Source: Channa striata
Taxonomy: Eukaryota; Chordata; Actinopteri; Anabantiformes; Channidae
Direction of reading: 5' to 3'
DNA length: 64,000 nt
Assembly: GCA_033026295.1 (NCBI GenBank)
Contig: CM065183.1
Location: forward strand, 17,749,157 to 17,813,156
Shown: positions 12,201 through 23,300 of the stretch, one piece after another
Numbering within the stretch: the first letter of the stretch is position 1
Layout: each line of letters opens with the position of its first letter
Notes under the pieces: model-generated
What the model was told of the DNA's origin: nothing
Databases searched by the model: none
What the model saw: the letters and a program-made list of their open reading frames with translations, nothing else
Position numbers and translations under genes: made by a program

Positions 12201-13542
12201 AACTTCAACTATTACGTCATCAAAACCAACATCACACCTGCTAGATGCCAGTTAGACTGCTCAAAGATGCTCTACCCTTATTGGACATGTTTGTATTAGA
12301 TATCGTTAATATCTTTAGAAACAGGATATGTACCAAAGGCCTATAAGGTAGCTGTAACCAAACCTCTACTTAAAAAATCTTGTATGGATCCAGGTTTCTT
12401 AGCCAATTACAGACCAATATCCAATCTCCCCTTTATTTCTAAATACTTGAAAAGTAGTTGCAAAGCAATTATGTGATCATCTGTGCAGAAACAACCCGTT
12501 TAAATCCTGACTGAAATTCTTCAGAGTTCATCATGGCACAGAAACCGCACTGATTAGATTTTATAGTGTTAGAATCAGCCCTGGAGACTGTTTGCAGGTA
12601 TCAATTGTGTATTTCTGATGTTAGAAATTCAACTTTAATCAGTTCTTGCAGGTTTAACTATACAAGTCAATCATATGTTTCTCCTTTTGCAGGGGTGAGA
12701 AGCCGTATGAATGCAACATCTGCAATAAGTCTTTCTCTGACCCCAGTGCAAGAAGACGACACGTCGCCTCCCACTCGGGGAAGAAACCCTTCACCTGTTC
12801 CTTCTGCAGCCTCTCGTTCACGCGCCTGGACAACCTGAAAACGCACACCAAATCCCACAACAAGGAGAGAGCTGTGTCTACAGAGGTCTCACCTGATGCA
12901 GAGGTAACGGATGGCTCAGCACCATCAGGGGATGTGAGAAACATCCTGCAGCTGCAGCCGTACCCGCTGCCCCCCAGCTCCGAGCAGGAGATCCAGCTGG
13001 TGGTGACGGCCGACGTGAACAATATAAATTTCGTGCCGGGTCAGGACCAGGAGATCAGCATCATCGCCACAGACGGGGGAGCAGGAGAATCAGCCCACTC
13101 CAGACTCACCATCCTCTCACAGCCATCAGGTCACGTACAGAATGTGGCTCTGGTCACTCAGGGCGGCGTGGTGGACCAGACCCCCCAGATTCAGACCATC
13201 AGCATGTTGGAGGGACAGATAACGCACCAACCTGAGCAGATGCATGTTATCACTCTGAGTAAAGAGGCGATAGAGCACCTGCAGGTCCACCACGGGCCCC
13301 CCCAGCCCCGTCAGGTGACACACCAGCCGATCCAGCAGTTGGCTCAGGAGACCTCACGAGGTCAGGTGGGCAGGGAGCAACAGAGCCAAGCCATTCACAT
13401 CAGCAGCCAGAGCAGCCAGCCCATCTCCATCAGCCAGACCAGCGAGCAGATCTCCAGCCACCACATCCAGGGGCAGACGTTTCAGATTCAGGCGGGAACC
13501 GTCTCCTACCTGTACACCACAGGGCTGCCGCAGGAGAGCTGA
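9215..13542 (+). CDS. zbtb24: zinc finger and BTB domain-containing protein 24 (6 coding exons, 701 aa)
   Basis: Nuclear DNA-binding regulator. In mammals ZBTB24 activates CDCA7 and is mutated in ICF2 syndrome, linking it to centromeric DNA methylation. Exons: 9215-10052, 10426-10593, 10811-10894, 10974-11057, 11149-11230, 12693-13542; 2106 nt with stop, and human ZBTB24 is 697 aa. The BTB domain is at about residues 20-130 (LLCDVTLVVEDVHFKAHKAL). An AT-hook, KRKRGRPKK, is at about 152-160. Eight C2H2 fingers follow at about 258-475, each linked by HTG-type linkers; finger 5 has the divergent CAQCHHKF form also seen in the human protein. The C-terminus is Gln/Ser-rich (NILQLQPY, EIQLVVTADVNNINF, HVITLSKEAIEHL), matching human. 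The first Met after the spliced acceptor (MSENGTT) is chosen; an upstream in-frame Met at 9077 lies in the intron. Complete and apparently intact. Confidence 0.95.
11888..12015. repeat. dispersed fish repeat fragment in zbtb24 intron
   Basis: The stretch starting TTCAATTTAACTTTATTTATA and continuing through a C-rich, gag-cag-ending block resembles the widespread fish repeat that begins with TTTATTTATATAGC and ends near a GGCAACAGTGG-like motif. Identification is from memory of the pattern; boundaries are approximate. Confidence 0.45.
12190..12560 (+). mobile_element. decayed LINE fragment (Rex1/L2-like reverse transcriptase)
   Basis: In zbtb24 intron 6. Conceptual translation, interrupted by stops and frameshifts, retains a reverse-transcriptase block of the type ...KPLLKK...ANYRPISNLPF..., followed by remnants of the next conserved block (FQSGF..HHSTET-like region). 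This is the pattern of Rex1/Babar or L2-clade fish LINEs. No ends are preserved and no activity is possible. Confidence 0.6.
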
Positions 13543-14375
13543 GTGTGCGCTGCTAAGTCACACGTCAGTAATGGAAGGACACCAGCACAGTTCGACTGCA
13601 AGTTCAGTACCTTTGACAACTCTCTGAAACATGCTATGCAGTTTTTCACATCATATTCTATTTTCAACCTGCATCTCAGTACAGTTAATCGACGTGGAGC
13701 CAATAATGACTTCATCAAAACTCAGGCATCTGAAATTAGTGACTTACTGAACAAAAATGCATCCAAAAAGCAGGTTATTAAAAGAAAAGCCTCCACTAAG
13801 ACAGAAGAAAAAATATACTATAGAGCATGAATGTTGTTTTTAAAATGGCAAAACAGTTAATTAAAGCTTCACTATAATAATTTTATTACGTCATGTGAGG
13901 GTTTTTTTGCCTAGAAAACATTGCACGTGGATTTAAAGCACTGATTGGATTCATTATTGCATTTCTCTCAAAGAGCTTTAATAGACTTTTGGAAATCAGC
14001 GTTCCAAAAAAAAAAAAAAAATCTACACAGGAATTAATTTTGGTTTTACCTGAACACCAGGTGCTGCTACAGTAGACCAATGTACTTTAAAAACTGAATA
14101 TATTTGACTTGACAGTAAAATGCCTCATTAACGTCATCCACGTCACAAGTGTGGTAGCAAAGTGTCTGCAGTCAGGACTCTCAGGCGGGACGAATCCTGA
14201 ACAGAAAAAAAGCGGATTTCAGTGTTGACTGTGTATTTATCTGAGGACACGGCAAGAACAGTCTCACTGTTAAATATGTTTTGTAACGGACATTAAATTG
14301 AAAATATATCTAATATGACGTTTGTTTTCAGCTTTGAAAATCACTGTTTAGTCTTGTTAAAGTCTTTAGCTGATC
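13543..14375. other. shared 3' untranslated region of zbtb24 (+) and ccdc162 (-)
   Basis: Non-coding gap between two convergent stop codons. ATTAAA on + at 14292-14297 could end zbtb24. AATAAA on the minus strand (TTTATT at 13882-13887) could end ccdc162, which would make the transcripts overlap. No other gene is visible. Confidence 0.45.
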
Positions 14376-17300
14376 TCAGAACTCTGCTGTGTGTCTCACC
14401 GCTTTGGGTCGCTCTATTCCTGTGTTTGAACGGCCTCTGGCTGTTTCTGCTTTCTGGTGTCTTGGCTCTGTAGCCGTCTCCTGAGGCGCGGTGCAGTTTG
14501 TGAAGCTGCCAAACTGCAGGGCCAATTGCTGCTGACTGGCCCTGTGCAGACCTGAGACAGAAATAGAAGAGAGACCTGGCTTTAGTGCTCTGCAGTGCAG
14601 GCGAAAATACATCAGAATTCAAACGTCAAGATATAGATATTATATGTGCAGATTGTCAGAGATGAAGGTGGGAAAAGGACCTGCTGAGGGACTTCTAGCG
14701 CTCAGTCTGCTCGCTGTCGGCGTGTAATAGCTCCTGTGTTGCCCTGTGATTGAAACAGAGTGAATCGATAGGTGGGATTACTGGAACCTTCTGAGAACAG
14801 AGTGAACTTCCGGCCTGAGACAGGGTCCAGTGAGGTTTCTACCTGCTGTAGAGGTGCACATGGTGAACGCCGCTTCCATGCTGTTCACCTGGTTCGTCAG
14901 TTTATCCAGCTGTTGAAAGGCTTCCTGTTTGAGGCAGCGCTCCTGCTGCAGCTGCCCCCTCACCTACATCCACACAGTACAGCCAGAGGTGCAAGACGGC
15001 AATGAGAGTTCAGAGGCGTCGTTTTAGTGTTATCTCCATTTTCAGACATATTAGCAGCTGGTCTACAACTTTAATCCAGATTGAAAAACTGCAGCGTGAA
15101 GTGCAGTGAAAGATAGATCAGACATTTAAGAGCTTAATTTTTTTGTGCTCTGAGCATTTTTTTGCTGCTCAATTTTAAAAGTTCTTGACAAAACTGTTTA
15201 AATGAGAATTTAGCTGTTGTATCTTTGTTTTTGCATCTTCTCTCAACAAATGAATGAAATTGCAGGGAATTTCACTGAATTATGTTGAGAAAAGTTACAG
15301 CTCAAAGAAATAAATCATTAGAGTATTTGAAATAAAAATTGAGACTTTTAAGCTAAAAGAAATGCTGAAAACACACGGACCTGTCGGATTTCTTTGGCGC
15401 TGCGTTGTCTCTGTAGATGCTGCATCCTGCTGCCTCTGTCCAGCTGCTCGCTGAGCTCTCTCAGCAGCCTGTCTCTGTCCTCCATGTCGGCCCTCATTTG
15501 TTCCAGGCTCCGCACTCTGTAAGTGTCCAGCTCCTGCCGGCCTCGGGCCTCCTGTGCCGACTGATGCCTCACCACTTGGAGCTCCTCCATCTGTGAGCAA
15601 GGATCACTGGGTGTTCAGCTACAACATCCAAACGTTTCACTGTTCGATATTAGGATCATTTAAAAGAAAAATGGTATTAAAAGGTAAAGATGTGATGGCT
15701 GTTCTACAACCCCTTTAAAAAAAAGTTCATACATCTACAGCATTTTTAAGTCTAAATAATAGTTCACTTTTCATACTTGCTACCACAAAGTCAAATATTT
15801 GGATTACAATGACAATCATTTCTTGCAGCCATGATGCTGATAACAAATCCTCCCTGATTGCTGTGGCACCTCCAGGAATGTAAGTAAATTCTCTACAATA
15901 AGCTTATGACGATATGCTGAACACGTACGTTGATCAGGCATAACGTTACCCAGCATTACTGTAACATGCAGTACAGCAGCCGTGAGTTTAACTTTTAGAA
16001 GATTAGAATTTCTCAGAAAAGTGATAATACCACTACGTGTTTATTACTGAGGACAAAGTGAGCAGCGGAGTCGTACTGGAGTGTGAGCGTTTTGACCACA
16101 ATATTTAAAATGAATGAGGAAAATGACAGAGAAAGAAGGGAGGAAGATGTGGATGTTGAGGAGCAGGAATAGCAGAGATTAGAAAGGATGAGGTGAGGAA
16201 GGCTCTGAAAAGGATGAAGAGCGGAAAGGCTGTTGGTCCTGATGACGTACCTGTGGAGGTGTGGAAGTGTCTAGGAGAGACAGCAGTGGAGTTTCTGACA
16301 GGTCTGTTTAACAGGATTTTAGAGAGTGAGAAGATGCCTGAGGAATGGAGGAGAAGCGTTCTGGTGCCTTTCTTTAAGAACAAGGGTGACACGCAGAACT
16401 GTAGCAACTACAGAGGGATAAAGCTGATGAGCCACACAAAGAACTGTGGGAAAGAGTAGTGGAAGCCAGGCTTAGGAAGGAGGTGGAGATTTGTGAGCAG
16501 CAGTATGGTTTCATGCCCCGTAAGAGCACCACTGACGCCATTTTCGCTTTTAGGTTGTTGACGGAAAAGTACAGAGACGGTCAGAAGGAGCTGCATTGTG
16601 TCTTTGTGGATTTAGAGAAGGCGTATGACAGGGTGCCGAGGGAGTTTAAGTACTTGGGGTCAACAGTTCAGTGGGGAGTGTGGAAAACAGGTGAAGAGGC
16701 GAGTGCAGGCGGGAGGAATGGGTGGAGGAAAGTGTCAGGAGTGTTGTGTGACAGAAGAGTGTCAGCAAGACTCAAAGGAAAGGTGAACAGGACAGTGGTG
16801 AGACCAGCTCTGCTCTATGGGTTAGAGACAGTAGCAGTGAGAAAGAGACAAGAGGCAGAGATGAAGATGTTGAGGTTCTCCTTAGGAGGGACAAGGTTGG
16901 ACAGAATGAGGAACGAGCTCATCAGAGGGACAGCACACGTTGCCTGTGTTAGCAACAAAGTCAGAGAGGCCAGACTAAGATGGTTTGCAGAGGAGGGATA
17001 GTGAATATATTGGTAGAAGGATGTTAGAGATGGAGCTGCCAGGCGAGAGGACGACCAAGGAGGAGAAATATGAACGTTCTAAAAGAGGACATGAGGTTAG
17101 CTGGTGTCAGAGAGGAAGATACCCAGGATAGAGTGAAGTGGAAAAGGATGATTCGCTGTGGCGACCCCTGATGGGAAAAGCTGAAAGAGTAGTAGCAGTA
17201 GTAGTAGCAGAAGTAGCATTAGAAGAAGAAGTAGCAGTAGAAGAAGAAGAAGTAGTAGCAAAAGTAGAAGCAGCAGTAGTAGTAGAAGAAGAAGTAGCAG

Positions 17301-20300
17301 AAGTAGAAGTAGTAGAAGAAGAAGTAGTAGCAGTAGAAGACGAAGAAATAGAAGCAGAAGTAGTAGTAGAAGAAGAAGTAGCAGTAGTAGAAGAAGCAGA
17401 AGAAATAGAAGCAGAACTAGTAGAAGAAGAAGTAGCAGAAGAGGTAGTAGTAGCAGTAGTAGAATTAGTAGAAGAAGCAGAAGAAATAGAAGCAGAACTA
17501 GTAGAAGAAGAAGTAGTAGTAGCAGTAGAAGGAGAAGAAGTAGCAGTAGTAGTAGCAGAAGAGGTAGTAGTAGCAGTAGTAGAATTAGTAGAAGAAGTAG
17601 CAGTAGTAGAAGAATACGAAGTAGTAGCAGTAGTAGAAATAGAAGCAGAACTAGTAGTAGAAGAAGTAGTAGCCGTAGCAGTAGTAGCAGAAGCAGAAGA
17701 AGACGAAGAAATAGAAGCAATAGTAGTAGAAGCAGTAGCAGTAGTAGAAGATGAAGTAGTAGAAGTTGTAGTAGAAGTAGTAGCAGTAGTAGAAGAAGAC
17801 GAAGTAGAAGAAGTAGTAGTAGCAGAAGAAGACGTAGTAGCAAAAGAAGTTGTAGCAGAAGTAGTAGAAGACGAGGTAGTAGTAGATGAAGACGAAGTAG
17901 TAGCAGTAGTAGAAGAAGACGAAGAATCAGAAGCAGAACTAGTAGTAGAAGAAGGAGAAGAAGTAGCAGAAGTAGTAGCAGTAGTAGAAGACAAAGTAGA
18001 AGTAGCAGTAGAAGAAGACAAAGAAATAGAAGCAGAACTAGTAGTAGAAGAAGCAGAAGAAGTAGTAGTAGCAGTAGTAGAAGAAGATGAAGAAGTAGTA
18101 GCAGAAGACGATGAAGTAGTAGTAGCAGTAGTAGAAGAAGCAGAAGTAGTAGTAGAATTAGTAGAAGAAGTAGTAGCAGAAGAAGAAATAGTAGTAGAAG
18201 AAGACGAAGAAATAGAAGCAGAACTAGTAGTAGCAGTAGTAGTAGTAGAAGAAGACGAAGTAGTAGCAGTATTAGAAGTAGAAGAAGTAGTAGCAGTAGT
18301 AGAAGAAGACGAAGAAATAGAAGCAGCACTAGTAGTAGAAGTAGTAGTAGAAGAAGTTGTAGTAGCAGACGAAGTAGTAGTAGTAGCAGCAATAGAAGTA
18401 GATTTAGTAGAAGAAGACGAAGTAGTAGTAATAGTAGCAGTAGTAGAGTACAGTAGTAGAAAGAAGAAAGCAGAAGAAGTAGAAGAAGAAGAGCAGAAGA
18501 AGAAGTAGAAAGAAGTAAGCAGTAGTAGAAGAAGACGAAGAATTAGAAGCAGAACTAGTAGTAGAAGAAGAAGTAGTAGTAGTAGTAGAAGAAGTAGTAG
18601 TAGCAGTTGAAGGAGAAGAAGTAGCAGTAATAGTAGCAGTAGAAGAAGAAGTATTAGTAGCAGTAGTAGAATTAGTAGAAGAAGTAGTAGCAGAAGAAGA
18701 CGAAGAAGTAGTAGTGGCAGTAGTAGAAGATGACGAAGAAATAGAAGCAGAACTAGTAGTAGTAGAAGAAGACGAAGTAGTAGCAGTAGTAGAAGAAGAA
18801 GTAGTAGTAGCAGTAGAAGGAGAAGAAGTAGCAGTAGTAGTAGCAGAAGAGGTAGTAGTAGCAGTAGTAGAATTAGTAGAAGAAGAAGTAGTAGTAGCAG
18901 TAGTAGAATTAGTAGAAGAAGTAGAAGACGAAGTAGTAGCAGTAGTAGAAATAAAAGCAGAACTAGTAGTAGAAGTAGTAGCAGAAGAAGTAGAAGAAGA
19001 CGAAGAAATAGAAGCAATAGTAGTGGAAGCAGAAGAAGTAGTAGTAGCAGAAGAAGAAGTGGTAGAAGAAGAAGAAATAGAAGCAGCACTAGTAGTAGAA
19101 GTAGTAGTAGAAGAAGAAGTTGTAGTAGAAGTAGCAGTAGTAGAATTAGTAGAAGAAGTAGTAGTAGCAGTAGTAGACGAATAAGTATTAGCAGAAGAAG
19201 AAGTAGAAGAAGATGAAGAAGTAGTAGAAGAAGCAGTAGTAGTAGCAGAAGACGATGAAGTAGTAGCAGTAGTAGAAGACGAAAAAGTTGTAGTAGTAGA
19301 AGAAGAAGAAGTAGTAGCAGAAGTAGCAGAAGAAGAAATAGTAGTAGAAGAAGACGAAGTAGTAGAAGAAGCAGAAGAAATAGAAGCAGAACTAGTAGTA
19401 GAAGAAGAAGCAGAAGAAGTGGTAGAAGAAGTAGTAGCAGTAGTAGAAGAAGACGAAGTAGTAGTAGATTAAGACGAAGTAGTAGCAGTAGAAGAAGAAG
19501 TAGTAGTAGCAGTAGAAGGAGAAGAAGTAGCAGTAGTAGTAGAAGAAGAGGTAGTAGCAGCAGTAGTAGTAGCAGTAGAAGCAGTAGTAGAATTAGTAGA
19601 AGAAGAAGAAGAAGTAGTAGTAGTAGTAGAAATTAGTAGAAGAAAAGTAGAAGTAGTAGTAGTAGCAGTAGAAGAAATAGAAGCAGAAGTAACTAGTAGT
19701 AGAAGAAGAAGAAGTAGAAGAAGTAGTAGAAGAAGAAGTAGTAGTAGTAGTAGTAGCAGAAGAAAAAGTGGTAGAAGAAGAAGAAATAGAAGCAGCACTA
19801 GTAGTAGAAGAAGAAGAAGTTGCAGTAGAAGAAGTAGCAGTAGTAGAATTAGTAGAAGAAGTAGTAGACGAATAAGTATTAGCAGAAGAAGAAGTAGAAG
19901 AAGACAAAGTAGTAGCAGAAGAGGTAGTAGTAGCAGTAGTAGAATTAGTAAAAGAAGAAGTAGTAGTAGAAAAATAAGTATTAGCAGAAGAAGTAGTAGC
20001 AGTAGTAGAAATAGAAGCAGAACTAGTAGTAGAAGAAGTAGTAGCAGAAGAAGACGAAGAAGTAGTAGCAGAAGTAGTAGTAGTAGTAGTAGCAGAAGAA
20101 GAAGTGGTAGAAGAAGTAGTAGTAGCAGTAGTAGAAGAAGACGAAGTAGAAGAAGAAGAAGAAGAAGAAGTAGTAGTAGCCGTAGAAGGAGAAGAAGTAG
20201 CAGTAGTAGAAGAAGAAGATGAAGTAGTAGAAGAAGACGAAGTAGAAGAAGTAGTACCAGTAGAAGACAAAGTAGTAGCAGTAGTAGAAGTAGAAGAAGA

Positions 20301-23300
20301 AGAAGAAGTAGTAGTAGCAGCAGTAATTTTGTGTACTTACCTTCCTGCTGAGCAGCTTCTTGGTGCTACTGCATTCGGCCTGACAGCAGGTTAACATCTG
20401 CTGGGCGACGTCCAGCTCCTCCTGCAGGAGAATTACCTTCTCTTCTGACATCATCTTTACTCGGAGGGCCTCTGTGCGGCTCGTAATCTCCCTCTGGACA
20501 AAATAACCACAAGCGGGTCCCTTAGCCGGCTCTCAGAGCGCAAAAAACCAGATAACTAAAACTGGATGAACTTTTACAGACACATAATCACCATAAAGCT
20601 CCTATAATGATCACTAAACGGTGTTTTATAACAAACTAGTTACCGTAGAGCCACACTTTTTTTTTTCTCTTATTTCATGACAAGAAACAAAAGAAGAATT
20701 TCTAAAACGGAAATGTTCCTCCTGCTGACCTGCTGAGTTTGAAGCAGCTGTCGGTGAAGTTTCTCCTGGTCGACCACCTGCCTCCATTTATTCAAAGCCT
20801 TTAGTTTACAGAGCAAAGCCGTCAGCTGACTGTTCTCCTGGTTCAACTCGTGGTCGTCTTCTTTCTAGCCAGGAAAGAAACAGATGCACAATAGCAATTC
20901 ATAGTTTCCTTCTACTAAACTTTTTGAAACCACCTTGTTGTACCTTTAACTGTGGGAATGAGAGTCCATTGTCGTCTTTGGTGCCGGTGGACGACTTCTT
21001 GAGCTTTAAAATTCTCTCCACTCCCTCGAGTCGTACTCTGCTCACCATCGCACTCACATCCTGCTCCATCTGCCTGTGATAGTCATCGAGTCCGGCCTGA
21101 CGGTGAGAACAAAACGTTTCAACCGGCTCAGGGAATAAAAATAGATTAAAAATAATATAAAACACAGAGAGAAATTCAATTATAGATGCAAGATCCAATT
21201 CTTCACCTTAAGCTGGATGCAGGTGGAGAAGAGTTTCCGGACCAAAGTATCGTAGCGTTCTTTAAACTTGAGACTGAGTTGTTCTTCTAGGGAACTCTTT
21301 TCTCCTTGCAGATGTGCAACTCGAGCCTGCAGAGCTGAGATCTCCGTCATCAGACCACGACAGACAACGGACACCTGTTGTGTAAGAAAAACTGTTTATT
21401 CTATTTTTGGTTTTTAGCAGACGCTGCAGACAACGAAATGTTGCACAAGGGGAAGGTTTGAGCTTTAAGATTGGATTAAACTTTATCGTCATTAGACATG
21501 AAGTGCACTAAGCAGCAAGTGCAGGATATAAGTTTCCTCTAGAAATATTTACAGATGCTATGAACATGCAGGTTGTTGTTAACTATAATCAGGGACTTAC
21601 AATAGATGAGCATATATGAGTTGCTGATGAAATTCAGGGAATGTCTTAAAACGCTCGTCACTAAGTGGCCATAGTTGCACTTTTTAAACTGCATTTGGGT
21701 TGATCTTAAAGGTGTAACATAACCCAAACCACTTGCCGTGGCTTTTGTAGCTAATGAGTCCTGATGTGTCAGCCAGCGCAGGATGTGGTGATGTCTTTGG
21801 TATGATCACAGACACTCAAAAAATTAAAAAATACAACAACTGCAATAGACTAAAGTTGTTGAAAAATGTGAGCAATACATGCAGAAGGAACTAAATCTGC
21901 CGGGCACCTTGGAGATGCATGGGGACAGGCGTGAGCGGTGGCGTGACTCGAGTGTCAGTTCCTCTAATGAAAGAAACAGCAGAAAACTCTGATGAGGAGT
22001 CACCTACCTCTCTGTGAGACGTGTGTGTCTGAGAGTCCTTAAGATTCTTTAAATCCTGAGGTTGGAAAAGTAAAGTGTCATCATGTCCATTCACACTGCT
22101 GGGAAAATGTTTGATTTGCTTGATGCAGCGATAATCTGCACGTGTACCTGCTCTTTCTCGTAGAGAAGCAGAGTCTCCTGCTGCAGGATCTGTTCATAGA
22201 ACTGCGAATAAAGCAGGAAGCTGCGACGCTCTCGCTCCATCAGAGACGAGCCGAGGTGAGTGAGACACGTCTGGAGATGATCCCGAGACACGCTCAGCTG
22301 AAAGGAGAAGGTCAGATCTTTATTGTCACTGTACATGTGCAACGGAATTCAGTAGGAATAAAAACTATGGTGTTGTTGCAGGTGTATTATATCTTACCCT
22401 GAGGAAAAGATGCTGCACAAGAATATGTCGCTCAGTAAATACACAATACAGTCTGTTTTGACAGTAAATGTTTGAGGTTTGACTTATTTGTAGAAAGACG
22501 TGATTCAGGACAGCGTCTACCTGTCCCTCAGCTTCTTCAGCTCCGTCCATCAGCTGCTGGATGAACGTTTCCACAATCTGCGGCCGCTCCAGGGACAAGC
22601 GGTACTTCAGTGGAACTTTCTTCCACAGCTCTGAGCAGAGACAAGATCCCGTTTATTGAAGCGTCACAGATTTATCTTCAGTGTTGAATTGAAGATAAAT
22701 CTGAGTTTGTTTTGGCACCTGTTGGGAGGTTTTGGCTTTGCTGCATTCGCTCTGACACCACCAGCGTCAGCTCCCTGCTGATCCTCCTCTGCACCTCCCT
22801 GATCATGTCGCACTCGGTGCTTTCCAGGAGTCTGTGGAGCTGAAACGAAGACATTTTACGTGACAAAGTCTTGTTGTAAGACTTAAGGACACAACTGTCC
22901 GGTTTGTGTTTGTACCTGCTGCACTTTCACATCGACCTCTGACGCTCCAGGAGGGGGCAGGAGAGACTCGCTGCCGGAAATCAGGACGTCATAGTCTTGC
23001 TCATTTCCGAGTCGTTGAGCCAGAGCTTTCATGCTTGGGTAAAAGATTTCAGCTCTGTGAAGAAAATACAAGAGATTTTACATTTATTTAAAATTTTAGG
23101 CTGATATTAAAAGGATGGTGATTCTTGACCTAAGAAAAAGATGTTAAAAAATAAATTTCCAAGCTCAGCTTCAGACCACAGGCTGTAAAATAACCATTTC
23201 AACATCAAATTGTCCAAACATCATCTGCAGAAGTACATGTGAAATGATCAAAAGCTCCAGAACATCCACTTAAACAGAACAAAGCCATTTAGTATCGTTG

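Noticed and set aside
17138..18508. 456-codon + strand Glu/Val/Ala-rich open frame in the array
   Set aside because: Same period-3 artefact; begins in the RTE tail and has no conserved content.
17107..19089. Very long minus-strand open frames (431 and 660 codons), almost pure Leu then Ser/Thr
   Set aside because: They are reading-frame artefacts of the period-3 array; no start context, domain or splice structure, and they overlap other open frames in the same tract.
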